DNA of 64,000 nucleotides from Myoxocephalus aenaeus (GCA_038501785.1 JBAMJR010000031.1:9683501-9747500); one strand, 5' to 3'. Shown: positions 26,644-37,599, numbered from the stretch's first letter. Notes: generated by a model not told the origin, from the sequence alone. Numbers and translations: made by a program.

Positions 26644-28571
26644 GTACAGGCACATCTCTTCTGCACTCCCGGGGGACAGAGGATGAAATAACGATGTCTC
26701 GTTGAAACGTCCTCTCCTTCTGTGACCCTTTCTTTCCCTCTCGCAACATTTTTTTATGAGGTGGTCCTCATTAAAGGCTCTTAATCCTATCGATTCTTTA
26801 AAGAGGCTGGCAGTTGTCATTCTCTGTTGATGTTGCCCGCCATAGCTCAGCAGTGTGGACAGCCTCAGATCTGAGAGCCGCCAGTTAATTGAGTGCAAGC
26901 TTTCGGCGTCTGTAAAGTAATTAATCTGAGACTGATTAAAAGAACCGCCAACAAACGGTCCTCTCGGATATGACCCTTGCCTTGGCAATGACAGACTGCT
27001 GCATTATCAAATGGTCGTCTGCCTATTACACAGCCGTCGCACACTGCAGCCAAAGTGTGTTTCTTGTTGCACTGATTGGCTATGCAGCTTCAAAGAGGAG
27101 TCACAGGATAATGGGCTCAGAGGATATCTGACACATGTCGGATGACTCTCAAGTACTTTTTGTAGTTTATTTTTCATCTGCTTTAGTGCTAGATGAATTG
27201 GATGTTCCCTGTGGGATTGGAAAATGAATGCAATAAAGAGTCCATTAAGGCCAGGTTAGCATAAATCTCTATAGGTGTATGGTCATTTATCTGCTTCACC
27301 GTGCAGGTCAATTATGGTAGTTATTCACGTTCTATTTGAAATTGGGTAAAATCAGGGTCAACTGAATTGACCAATGCTGAGCTTTATTTATTGTCATTAT
27401 TAGTTTTTCCAGGAGTAGTCTCGTATAAATTAAAAAAATGGGTCTTCATGTCGCTTGCCTTTCTTTCTGTTGCGGCTCAATTATCAGTGTAGCATTGCAC
27501 ATCTGAGAGAGGGAACTAAGATACTGTAGTTAGATATATATGTAAATACTGTTCTAAAAATATCAGTTTATTGTGTGAGCCTCAGTTTCTACTTTATCCT
27601 TCAACAGTCAAATCGCATGGCCGCTGAAAATAGATCTTATTTACCCACTATTCTGATTGCATTTCAGAATTCATTTTCCTCTAAAAGCTGAATTGATTTG
27701 TTTTGTTTAAAGGGAACTTGGCTCGCAAAAATGTGCATTGTCGCAGCTGCAATCACACCCAACAGTGATGTCACAGTTCACTGACCAAACCCTGGATTGC
27801 ACTTCTACATCACTGCATCAAGTTAACAAGTTAAACTGGAGGAAACACTAAAACTAGATTTTCATCTGGTGTTAGGTTGATCTTACAGTTTTTATTTTCC
27901 GTGTTGTTTTTATTTTTAACTGATGTCAATTCGACATTTACATTTTGTCAGTGGAGCTGTTTGAGTTGAGCTTAAGATTGAAATGAAACAAAAACAAGTG
28001 TACATTTTATCCAGTTTAAAGATAGAATAAAACAGCTAATGTAGCAGCAAAGTATAGCAGCACAAAATATAAATCAAGGGCAGCATCAGTACTTAACACT
28101 GACCTCAGGCTTCAACAATCCAGTTTGGTTGACAACTACTCTTCCTCATATTAGGTTAACTACTAAACCAGCTGAAGTTACACTGTCACGTCTTGAAAGG
28201 GCAGAGACCAACCAACTGAGAAGCCACAGACGTGTAGGTCTTCAGTGTACAGGCCTTCTAGCACTACTCCAAAGCTGTCTTCCAAGTCTCCCTTCTGTAC
28301 TGTACTTCCCAGAGGTTTTCTGCCCGCTTTGAATGCAACTTGGCTGTTGAAACTGCTCTCTCCCCCTCTTTCATTTGCATGTTGTGGTTCACTGTTTTGA
28401 ATCACTCTGAATTCTTTCCAAGCTATCCTGAAGGCAGGGGACTAACACTGGCTTCTCTAATCCTGGATGCATGTGTGTGTATGTGTGTGTGAGTGTATTT
28501 GTAAAATGTATTGACCTTATATTGTTTTGCTGTGTTTTTTGTTTTTTTAACTCGTCCTCCTGTGGCCACAG

Positions 28572-28673
28572 AATGACACAAATAGGAAACACTATATCAG
28601 GAGTAACAGGCCTGCAGTCAGTCTGGTCGACGCTTGTGATGTTAAGCCCCAGCCTGTTGACTCCTGGGTCTAA
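28572..28673 (+). CDS. arvcf: arvcf last coding exon with PDZ-binding C-terminus
   Basis: Acceptor gtggccacag is followed in phase 0 by NDTNRKHYIRSNRPAVSLVD and ACDVKPQPVDSWV, then TAA. RPAV.LVDA and PQPVDSWV match the mammalian ARVCF end; the last four residues DSWV are a PDZ-domain ligand. An AATAAA lies 25 bases after the stop (28698). A good splice donor (ATG|gtaggt at 28685) also lies 11 bases after it. Confidence 0.93.
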   Translation, partial: NDTNRKHYIRSNRPAVSLVDACDVKPQPVDSWV

Positions 28674-28697
28674 ATGCATGCATGGTAGGTTTGAAAA

Positions 28698-28703
28698 AAT
28701 AAA
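28698..28703 (+). promoter_or_regulatory. Poly(A) signal candidate directly after arvcf stop
   Basis: AATAAA occurs 25 bases after the arvcf TAA. It could end a very short 3'UTR. It lies inside the possible 3'UTR intron that starts at 28685, so use of this signal and splicing would be mutually exclusive. Confidence 0.35.
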
Positions 28704-28942
28704 AGCACAATCCAAATAACCATCTTCATCTTTTTTGTTGCATCCCCTGCATTACCTGTTTGTTCCTCTTTTCCGCCTGTGTTCCTTTCAACCTCACACT
28801 GTATCATGTAGCTGTCACCCTGCACCCAGAGCAGTCAGCTGGAGAAGTCTCCTTGTTCTTTCGATGGAAATTAACATCATTCATTTGCAGTTCAACCGAA
28901 AACAACATTTCCATATCAGTGTTTTTTACCAAGCTTTTTTAC

Positions 28943-29015
28943 CAGTTATCAGCTGCTAATCAAGCTAAAGTTTGCTCCACGAGCAAACTTTAGCTTGATT
29001 AGCAGCTGATAACTG
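28943..29015. repeat. Perfect 35-bp palindrome with 3-nt loop
   Basis: The left arm at 28943-28977 begins cagttatcagctgctaatca; the right arm at 28981-29015 is its exact reverse complement. Only CAC (28978-28980) separates them. I checked all 35 pairs by eye. Transcribed, this gives a perfect hairpin. It lies just downstream of the arvcf coding end. Confidence 0.97.
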
Positions 29016-31355
29016 TCGATTTTGTTGACTAGAAATTAAAAACTGTCTTCCTCTGACTTAAATAAGGAACCTAGTTGATTTAAAACGTATTGCTAATGTT
29101 GAGTGGTAAATGTTGCCTATTGTAAACTGCTTTATGTGACGTGAATGCTTGAAAGGTTTTGCAACAGTAACTAAGGCGGCGGGGCTCAATGATTGGTCAA
29201 TTGAAATTTTCACATTGCTTTAATGCATCCCATACTTATTTTTCCACTGCAACGTCCAAATCGTGTCACTTGGGTGATCAACACGTTATTGTAACTTAAA
29301 AGAAAACCTATGTGTAGCACACAGAGTAGAAGAGGCTTTGTTCTCTTTTTACAATCGAGCAACCCCGGTCAACCTATGCCTTTCCTGATGCCCTCTGCTG
29401 AAAGTGGTGGCAAAGGCTGAAGGGGAATCCTTCTTCTGCACTTCAGATGGATCCGCCAGGGACTCAGTTAACACTTAAAGAGAATCAGTAGGGAGAAAGA
29501 AAAAGATATGCACACACACACAGAGCATCGTATCTCTCTCTACATTCTTTATTGATGACTTTATTTTGTGTTAACAGTGACGGTATAAATTATGCAAAGT
29601 GGATTTTAATGTAACTTAGATGGTCGTATTTCCCTTGAAGTTACACACACAATTTATTTTATCGTCCTGCACCCAATAACGACTGAAAATCTTCTTTCAT
29701 TCAATTATTTCATGTCCATGCACGTTAGCTGTAAGGCAACAGTTCAAAATAATCAAAAGACATCTAAATTACCAATGCCCTCATACCTCTACATATTTTG
29801 TACAAGGTTTGACTAAATAATCAACTTGACCCAGTGACTTTTGCAAAGCAGCAAGCTGATCTGGGTGAGCTTCAGTAGTCATCATTCCTCTATCAGCAGT
29901 GCCTCTTGTCAGACCTCATTGTCTTCCTCATCTTCATCTTCTTATGTCAATCGGTGGCCATCCGTTGAATGCTTTCATCTCCATCCATTGCATTATCATA
30001 GGAAATAGGTGACTCTGATTTGTGGTATTCATTGTAATTGTATCACTTTAGTAAAACAACAAACATGTTTACAAGTAATATTCAGAAATAACCATCAGGT
30101 AAGTACGTTTCGCTTCATTGAGCACATGCAGGATTTCAGCCAACTCATTAAGCATCTGATTTGCTCTCTCTTGCCTCCATTTTCCATCTGTGCTGACATG
30201 ATTGAAGCATTTCCTGATAAGTGATGTAATTTGTCAAGTACTGTTATAATGTCAGCTGATTTTCTTGCTGGAGAGTTTCACATTAAATTCACATCCTTTG
30301 ATGACAAAATGTGGTTCCTTCTCTTCAAGGAATATACATTTTAATGGCATTTTTTTGCCAACAAATACCATGAAAAGACCAAAACCAACAATGACTTGAT
30401 CCTAGTATCCATAAGTATTGTCTGTGTAGCCAAGTCTTATTTCTCTGTACGATAGAGGTCTGCTTTAAAGCTAAATATGTGGTAATCTTCAGCTGAAAAT
30501 AGACTCCAACAAATGCACTATTTATGTTTGAGAAACAGTTGAGACATTGTGGATGATAAGGAGTCAAAGAGTGTTACACGTAAAGAAGTAAAGACAATAC
30601 AAATATAAAGTATACCCTACCTCAGCCCACTTGATATGCAGTTGCTGCATCACCCTCGTAACTGTACTGCCCGTGGTAAAGCTGTGTTTAAAACTGCATT
30701 CATTTAGTTCGGCCATTTGGACACCGCTGCACAACAAGCTGTAAAAATAACACATTAAGTAATAGTATAGCATATTGATTTGAAGTCCTGTTCCTGATAC
30801 TTTGGTTATATGCAAATATACGTATAACCAAAATGCTGTCTCCTTTTAGCTCTTATTTGGTCCCACCAGCTTCTGAGGGAAATACCCAGCTTTGTGGCTG
30901 CTGATTGGTGCTGTGTAGGAAGTGAAGAGTGTGTTAATAGAGCTTTTAAAAGTGGCTCGCTGTGGAAGGAAATGAGGATGATAAGAACAGTAAGGCCAAA
31001 CCCAAACCGTTAAGCTGCAGGCCGGAAAACCCAAACAATGAGCTAAAAGATGCTAAAACACTCCATAGAGCTGAGAGTCAAGTCAATCACTACAAACCAC
31101 TCTTATCACATCACATTTCACACAATAATTTGTTCCCTTTTCAATCCGAATTTGAGTCGGGATGTCTTGAAAGAAAGTATTAAGAGACAGACTAAGTTAT
31201 TGTTGGTGTTGATCCTTTAATCGTAATTTGCATAGAATAGTCATTATCTGTCATGAAGGATGTACATTTTTTGGGACTGAAACTCTTAATAAGTTGTAAT
31301 TCAAACTGTTTGTTTGGTTCTTCTAATATTTTTCTCTCTTGTCCACGTGCTGCAG

Positions 31356-33450
31356 GCTTAAAATAACGACACCCCAGCTAGAGAAGGATCTCTCATATCA
31401 TCACTGCCATTTCACATGGAGCTCATCTTTGGTGTTGGACTTTGTACAGAAAAGAGGATTAAAAAAAAAATATGATCATGACAGCAACTACCCAGCAGTA
31501 GCCAACGTTCTCATGCTTTTCAGAAAAAGAAAAAAAAGAATAAAAAGTGACTCCTACTATTTTCTCAAATCTACATTCCCACTGGACATCATGTGAATTT
31601 TACAGTGTTGAGCCGACCGGCGGCCATGCGGACAAGGGGCCGGTGCTGGTGAAGGAACGGACGTATGAAGGGCGAGAAAAGTGAGGAGAAGGAAATCAAT
31701 GGAAAAGGAATGTGTGTCGGAAGGAAATCTGTGGGAAGCTGGAATGAGTGGTTACTTCATTTCAGTTTTCACATCTGGAAGACGTTCATGCTTCAATTTT
31801 GGTCCGTTTTGGAAAATCTTGCTTTCAGTTTGTTGTCAGGCTTTGGTAATTTGATGTGAACAGGTACGGACCGGTGTGTTTGAAGGTCACAGAACGTGGT
31901 TTGCAGGTTGATGGGATGGATACGAGAAAGTAAAGAGAGAAAGCGATCCTGGGAAGAGCTGTAGCATAGTGGATAAACATGTACACCCAGCAGTCTGCGC
32001 TCATAGACTTACAATCTTACATTTGGTTCACTGTGTTTTTTTTTTTTTTTAAATGCACTGAGATGCTTTGAAATCAAAAGTTATTAACAAGTGATTGATG
32101 TTGTTTTATAAAGGGAGGAGTCTGCAAGTTGTTGTCCGGAGAAAGGAAAGTGACATAGTTTGAGTAACAGTTTCTGTTCACACTGCATCGCAACAGAAGG
32201 CTAAAATGGAAACCAACGGTTTCCACATATTGACCCTCACTCACAGAGCTGTGGTAACCACTCACACTGTGTAGCGACGCGGTCTGGTGAGTTTCCTGGC
32301 TGGTTGCTCTTTGTCAATGATGTGCATTAAAGAGGATATAAGGCATTTTGTTCATAAATGATTTATGTTTTTGAAGAGAGGCGGAAGTTTGTTCTCTTGA
32401 TGAGAAGGAAGATCAAAAAGCAGTTTTTATTTTTGTTGGGTTTTTATATAAATGCATATTAGGGTCAAAAGGAAAAAAAAGGAAAAATGATGGTGAAAAA
32501 AAAAATTGCAGACATCTTAGTTGTATATTAATATCACATTGTTTGGAAAGCACATCTCATTTGATAAAGGCTCACCATGTTTGTAAACAAGAAATAACCA
32601 CGTAACTTAAATGTGTGTCAAATATTGTCGAGTTACGCCGACGATCACCTATTTATATTTTGTATTTGTCCCAAAAAAAGTGACATAAAAAAAGTTTATC
32701 TGCAGTGTTCTTTCTAAAGGCCATGCCTTACATGTTGTCCTGAATCTTCGAACCAGACACTCTGGAGGGGTCAGAGGTTAGACTAATGAGATCGACAAGA
32801 GACGGCAGTGTGAATAAAAGTTCTTTAGTTTTTCGTCCTGATGCATTCAGACCAAGTTACCGCCGACCCTGAACTCTTCTTCACCGGTGCATCTTAAGAA
32901 ATATTCAGTCGTGAGCATGAAGAAAAACTGTACAGATGTTTATATTCTATTCTTTCCAAGTGCCAGTTTTTTGTGGTGTCATTTGGATATTAACTAATTC
33001 ATTCATGTGCAAGAAGAGAGGACGCGAGGACGAGTGGATCTGGATGTTTAAGGCAAAATAAAAGAGTTACATCACACTGTACAAAAAACAAAACATCAAG
33101 TTTGGTCATATAGTATATATTTTTACAACGCGTTAGGGTGGGCAGTTGAGATGAAGTAAAGCAGAGAGATTCTGAATCATATTGACGTTTTTCTCTTGCT
33201 TGGTGAGACACATTAAATCCGGTGATGATGTGTTTAGTCTCCTTTACAGCCGCAGTCTGTCAGAGAGACAGAAAGAGAATCCAATCCATGTTGGCATCAC
33301 TCATGCGTCATCAAGGCGAATGGCATGTGCCTGCATTGAAGTCTGATTTTTCTTTGTGGCGTATGTGACTTTATAAAGCTTGCATATTTTACACAGTGTT
33401 TACAAAGATGTATGTTGTGGTAAAAATCAATAAACTACAAAAAAAAATGT
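31356..33450 (+). other. Possible spliced 3'UTR exon of arvcf
   Basis: A good acceptor (cacgtgctgcag) at 31355 opens a long AT-rich, non-coding stretch that ends near AATAAA at 33429, with further AATAAA copies at about 32813 and 33054. The donor at 28685, just after the arvcf stop codon, could join to it. A stop codon 11 bases before the last junction would not be expected to trigger nonsense-mediated decay. This is inference from splice sites and poly(A) signals only. Confidence 0.4.
33429..33434 (+). promoter_or_regulatory. Poly(A) signal, possible arvcf distal end
   Basis: AATAAA within tcaataaactac, followed by A- and T-rich sequence, at the end of the putative 3'UTR exon. Confidence 0.4.
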
Positions 33451-34689
33451 ACTGAATAGATTTTAATTTCAAAAAAAATTATAATGTACCCAGCATCCCT
33501 TTTGTGTGTCCTCAGAAATGTGTGCTTTCATTGAATAATACTGAACCCTTACAACAAAGACTGTCTGTTCTTGACTGCACTTTGCAGTACCACAACCAAA
33601 GGATCTGGAGTTGTATTTACATGCATTCATAACAGGGGGGGGTTGGTTTTGTGGATGTGCAACGCATTGTAAATTCACAAAATAAAGAGCCAAGCAACTG
33701 TGCTGTAAAAGAAATGCAGGACACGGACACACATGGAATCAAACAAACCTACCTGTGTAGATATAACTGATTCAAGACCGTCAAAATAAAGTAACTGTAC
33801 TACTCAGTAGCAGATGTGTTTGTACCTATCATGTGCCTTAACCTTTTCCATGGTAGATAAAAATAAGTGTGTTTTATATAACATGATTCCTCCCTTTCAA
33901 CTGGCATCTCTCCATTCTGTCTGTTCACCTCTCCCCCCTTCCCCACCCATGTCACCCCTCCTCCCTTTTGCCTTCACTCAAGTCCCTCATTCATTCATCC
34001 GGCATTCATCCCCGTTACCCCATCGTCCCCCCCAACCCCGAGTAGGATAGACTGTTGGTGGGTTTCTGCATTGTATTACATTGTATTATAAACTTTTAAA
34101 AAGATAGTCATTCAAATTATGGTTTTGATTTCCTAGAGGAGTAAAGTTGTTAATGCTTTCATAGCGAGCAGAAGCGATGCCACAGTGACAGAATGTATTA
34201 TGTTGATTTTACTAATACCCAGAGGCAAATATTAAGCTTGGTAAACATAACGGAAAAATACTGGTTTGTAGAGTATACATTTGGTGTGTTTTCAATAAAT
34301 CATGCCTGGAAAGAAATTGCTGCATGGCTCTGTGTCTTATTTTATATTTTGTTTTTATGTAATGATAGTCACGACAGCACGACAGGCTGCAATGCTCATT
34401 ACACGCATCACAGAAATATATAGGGTCAGTTCATCCAAATAAAAAAAATTCTAATTTGTGATGCTCACAGTTACAAACTACTTTTGTTATTTTTACCAAG
34501 TAAATAGTCCTGATGAAAAGTTTTGAATGGATTTTCCAAAGTAATGGGGTGGACACTGTTTTTGAATTTGATTTAATCTCCATTGGATTGGGGTTACAAC
34601 AGAAATCTCAGAGATGCATATATCAAAACCTGTACAAAGTAAACCAAAGCCATCTGCATTTACCACTGGGGGTAATTACATTTTGTTTT

Positions 34690-34950
34690 TGTTTCTCCAG
34701 TCAGTTCCACTACTCAAGTACAATTTTGAGGTACTTTTACTGTACTTAAACTTCAAAGGCAAATATAACACATTTTACATCCACTACATTCATTTGATGA
34801 GTTTTCCAGATTCAAATTAATATGACATAATTATATAATAAACACATACATTACATAGATGTTTTAATGCAGGGCCTTTACTTTACTATAATATGTCTGC
34901 ACTGTGGTATTGCTTCTACTTTAGTCAAAGATCTGAGTACTGTATTTAGA
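34690..34950 (+). repeat. Degenerate fish repeat (acttttactgtacttaa type)
   Basis: Phrases such as actactcaagtac, acttttactgtac, ccactacatt and gatctgagtactg are diverged forms of a very common teleost repeat that runs 'acttttactccactacatt ... aaggatctgagtacttc'. Family assignment is from memory, and the ends are not defined. Confidence 0.4.
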
Positions 34951-35122
34951 CTTAGCAGAATACACACTCCGGGTTCCTGCATGCTATGAGAGTAGACAGC
35001 ATCACAGTTGACCTGAAGAAGCCAATGTTACATTGCTGTCATTGCATGAACTTCGTGAAAAAAACTAATTTTCAACAATATTCGCCTATATTTGTACATT
35101 TTCTTTTACATTATTTACATTT

Positions 35123-35130
35123 GCTATGAT
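35123..35130 (+). repeat. Target site duplication, left
   Basis: GCTATGAT directly precedes the hAT left end and is repeated exactly at 37592-37599. Confidence 0.93.
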
Positions 35131-35324
35131 CAGGGCCGGCGATTGCTATAGGCGAACTAGCCGACTGCCTAGGGCGACAAATGGGTTGGGGGCGCCCTCA
35201 CAGCGCACATTTCAGCACTGTGAGGAATTCGCGACCACGCGACCGGGGGGCGATTCAGCTGTGAGTTTTCTCATCAAGTACAGAGAGACACGCATATTGA
35301 GAAACGGGCGCTGTAAACATCTTA

Positions 35325-35475
35325 ACGCTGATTGGCCAAGACACGTCACATCAAAGATGTTCTATTACGAAGATGACAGTAACTCGGCCAAAAATCTGAT
35401 TTTTTTTGTCGAGAAAACGGGACGCTGATTGGCCAAGACTCGACACGTCACATCAAAGATCTTCTATTGCAAAGA
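35325..35475 (+). repeat. Subterminal direct repeats with CCAAT-like boxes
   Basis: Two similar units lie at 35325-35374 and 35422-35475. Both read acgctgattggccaaga, then acacgtcacatcaaagat and ttctatt. Each holds ATTGG, an inverted CCAAT box, 105-250 bases before the ATG at 35580. They may be transposase-binding repeats, promoter elements for the internal frame, or both. Confidence 0.7.
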
Positions 35476-35579
35476 TTGCTCACTCCAAAAAAGAAAATCG
35501 TTTGTGCGGTCTGAAAAATGTGCGCGATCTGAAAAATCTATTGCGCGACCACTTTGACTGGCCCGTGACATTTGCAAAA

Positions 35580-35658
35580 ATGAAGCGGTCTAAACCATCT
35601 GGAGCACAGGGACGAAAACGAAAAAAGGAAGAAGAGGAAAAGAAAGTCAAGTATAGAG
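35580..35658 (+). CDS. hAT internal gene exon 1, basic leader
   Basis: ATG opens MKRSKPSGAQGRKRKKEEEE followed by KKVKYR, then splits a codon at a strong donor, gag|gtaagt. A lysine/arginine-rich start of the form MKR..PSGAQ.RK(K)K is typical of hAT transposase leaders and serves as a nuclear signal. It joins in phase 1 to the exon at 36462. The four exons together give 126 residues. Confidence 0.7.
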
Positions 35659-35892
35659 GTAAGTCTTCTCATCTCAGCCATTACGGTGTCAAACGAAATA
35701 CATTTAGTATTGTGCATCACCTAATATTGGACGTTTCATTGCTGTCACTTAGGCTAGCTATAGCTAGCTAGCAACTGTTACTTTGCTAATTTGCTACGTA
35801 GGCTATTACTAGCAAACGTAACTTCACTGATAACCTACATGGATGTACATGTCAAAAGACCAGTATCTGGATAACATATGCTAGTTATGAAA

Positions 35893-36270
35893 AGTACAGT
35901 TCAGAATCAGAATCAGAATCAGCTTTAATGGCCATGTAAATTTTCACATACATGGAATTTGACTCCGGTTTCACTGGCTCTCGTACTTTTTTCCACACAC
36001 AATATACAAGATAAATATAAAAATATAAAAAGGACATTAAAGACAGTAGTAAAACAACAAAAAAGTGCAGATAGTGCAGATGAAGAGTCTGTTTAACTGT
36101 TCATCAGAGTGACGGCCAGTGGGAAAAAGCTGTTTCTGTGTCTGGTGGTTTTGGCGTACAGTGCTCTGTAGCGCCTTCCAGAGGGGAGGAGTTGGAACAG
36201 CTTGTGTCCAGGGTGTGAGGGGTCTGTGGTGATCTTTACAGCCCGCTTCCTGACTCTGGCGGTTGCTGTC
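35893..36270 (-). mobile_element. LINE 3' fragment (L2-like), nested in hAT intron 1
   Basis: The reverse strand reads DPSHPGHKLFQLLPSGRRYR, then TTRHRNSFFPLAVTLMNS and a stop. This is the characteristic C-terminus of reverse transcriptases of L2/CR1-type fish LINEs. A 3' tail follows with tandem GATTCT units (about 35893-35920). The copy is strongly 5'-truncated, as usual, and was inserted after the hAT element acquired its introns. Confidence 0.8.
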
Positions 36271-36461
36271 TACATTCATTATAAAGGGCATAAGTTCTGT
36301 TTAGTGAATTCACAACTAGCAGGTGCATACACACACAGTAACCATTTGGGGGATAGTGGTGGTGTTCACCCTTCTGTACAGTTCCTCCCCAGGAATATAC
36401 TAAAATGTATATGTGTTTTTTGTTTTGTTTTGATTTTTGATTTTTGTTTTAAATTGGCCAG

Positions 36462-36536
36462 ATGCACTCAGGCAATTTTTTCAGAGGCCGGCACCTGCTG
36501 GAGAAAGGACGCCTGATTCGCCTCCCTCTGAACTTT
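36462..36536 (+). CDS. hAT internal gene exon 2
   Basis: After acceptor attggccag the exon completes a codon and encodes DALRQFFQRPAPAGERTPDS and PPSEL, ending one base into the next codon at donor gtaagt. The (G/D)AL.(K/Q)F pattern after a basic leader recurs in hAT transposase N-termini. Entry and exit phases match exons 1 and 3. Confidence 0.65.
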
Positions 36537-36812
36537 GTAAGTAGCCTACACAACTAGTACTATTGTTGCTGTTTGTTTTATTGTTATTAATATTATTATC
36601 AATTATTACTTTCATAATCATATCACATTAATACTACTAATTGGAATCAGTAGCATTATTTAGCCTTGTAGCAGTGGTGGCAGTAATTGTAATTTACCTA
36701 CTACAAGTTACATGGTCAGATAAAATGTATTTGTACAATGCAACTATGTGGTAGGATGACCAAATGCAATTGTGTAACGAACAGCATGGATGAACTCTGT
36801 GTTTAAATACAG

Positions 36813-36887
36813 CTGCAGGAGAAGGGACATCCAGTAGTACTCAAGGGGCCAGTAACACACAGGCCAGGAACACACAGCCTGCATCAG
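36813..36887 (+). CDS. hAT internal gene exon 3
   Basis: The exon lies between acceptor taaatacag and donor gtgagt and encodes SAGEGTSSTQGASNTQARNT and QPAS. It is 75 nt in phase 1, like exon 2, so it could be skipped without frame loss. Its EGTSS.TQG text is repeated in exon 4, which suggests exon duplication. Confidence 0.6.
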
Positions 36888-37067
36888 GTGAGTCTATGTA
36901 ATAGTATTTATTCAAGCCACATCCATACTTTAAAGTACAATAGAAACATGTTAGCATGTATTAAATACAATAGCTTGTTTTCTTAAAGAAGTTCAACCAC
37001 ATTCATGATCATTTCACTTATTATATTAAACACCGCTTGTCTGGCTTTACAATTTGCTTGAATACAG

Positions 37068-37222
37068 GTGAAGGTGAAGGGACATCCAGGACCACATCAA
37101 GCACTCAGGGCACCAGTGAAACTACACTGCCGCCTGCAGAAACCTCACCCTCCGCAATTCCTGATATCCAGGGAGAACCTATAGATCCTGCTGACTGGCC
37201 AGCCTTCTGTGTTTGTGTGTAA
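37068..37222 (+). CDS. hAT internal gene exon 4 with stop
   Basis: After acceptor ttgaatacag the frame reads GEGEGTSRTTSSTQGTSETT, then LPPAETSPSAIPDIQGEPID and PADWPAFCVCV, followed by TAA. The DPADWP motif resembles the 'DP..WP' text that in full hAT transposases leads into the zinc finger and catalytic domains. Here the frame stops instead. AATAAA follows 76 bases after the stop. Confidence 0.6.
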
Positions 37223-37297
37223 GGGAAAAAAACCTGTCAAACCTTGTTAACCATAGTCATTCCCTATACAGCTTGTATCATGTTTTGAGGTTTGTTC

Positions 37298-37303
37298 AAT
37301 AAA
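37298..37303 (+). promoter_or_regulatory. Poly(A) signal of hAT internal gene
   Basis: AATAAA within ttcaataaacat lies 76 bases after the TAA of the four-exon frame, followed by T-rich, G/T-containing sequence (gtgtttttgtc). Confidence 0.6.
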
Positions 37304-37591
37304 CATATTTGAACAAAAGAGTGTTTTTGTCACAGTTTATGGAGTTAATTTAATCCTAATTTTGAGTGTGTAATAAATTATTTAAAATACTAAAAAAGAA
37401 AATGTTCTGAAACTATTCTGGTGTTTGTTGTGCATGCACCATTTATTGTTGAACTGCAATGTAGAATAGTAGAATTATAAGTGGGTGAAAAACTGCTATG
37501 CAAAGTAAAGCAGTTAAGTTAATATATGGGAGGGGGGGGGGCGCAAAACTCAATCTCGCCTAGGGCAACCAAAGTGCTAGAGCCGGCCCTG

Positions 37592-37599
37592 GCTATGAT
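37592..37599 (+). repeat. Target site duplication, right
   Basis: GCTATGAT directly follows the hAT right end and is the exact copy of 35123-35130. Confidence 0.93.

Larger units (their letters stand above)
19835..28673 (+). other. arvcf: arvcf gene, 3' coding part (eight exons)
   Basis: ARVCF is a p120/delta-catenin family armadillo protein that binds the juxtamembrane tail of classical cadherins at cell junctions. Eight exons with matching phases and GT-AG borders join into one frame of about 305 residues. The first four encode the last armadillo repeats, with landmarks FELLYQPEVVRLYLSLL, LRNLSIDRRNKDLIGSYAM and LQTVWSYKELRNALTKDGW. The last four encode the non-armadillo tail, including DGYSTIDQRDKD, and end in PQPVDSWV. 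That ending is a PDZ-binding motif typical of ARVCF. The tail and the neighbouring txnrd2 favour ARVCF over CTNND1 or CTNND2. The N-terminal half of the gene is not in view. Confidence 0.93.
28704..35122. other. arvcf-txnrd2 interval without recognised gene
   Basis: Apart from the palindrome, the possible 3'UTR exon and degenerate repeats, I see no exon on either strand. In human the COMT gene sits here, opposite in orientation to ARVCF and TXNRD2. No catechol O-methyltransferase motifs could be read in any frame. Confidence 0.5.
35131..37591 (+). mobile_element. hAT-superfamily DNA transposon, non-autonomous
   Basis: The element runs from CAGGGCCGGC to GCCGGCCCTG (10-bp perfect terminal inverted repeats). 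It is flanked by an exact 8-bp duplication, GCTATGAT, at 35123-35130 and 37592-37599. Eight-base duplications and CAGGG-type ends are hallmarks of hAT elements. Subterminal GCCTAGGGCG and CGCCTAGGGC boxes recur near both ends, and a run of ten G precedes the right end. At 2461 bp it has no room for a transposase core; instead it carries a short four-exon frame (35580-37222), a nested LINE fragment and a poly(A) signal. The intact target duplication suggests a fairly recent insertion. Confidence 0.93.
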
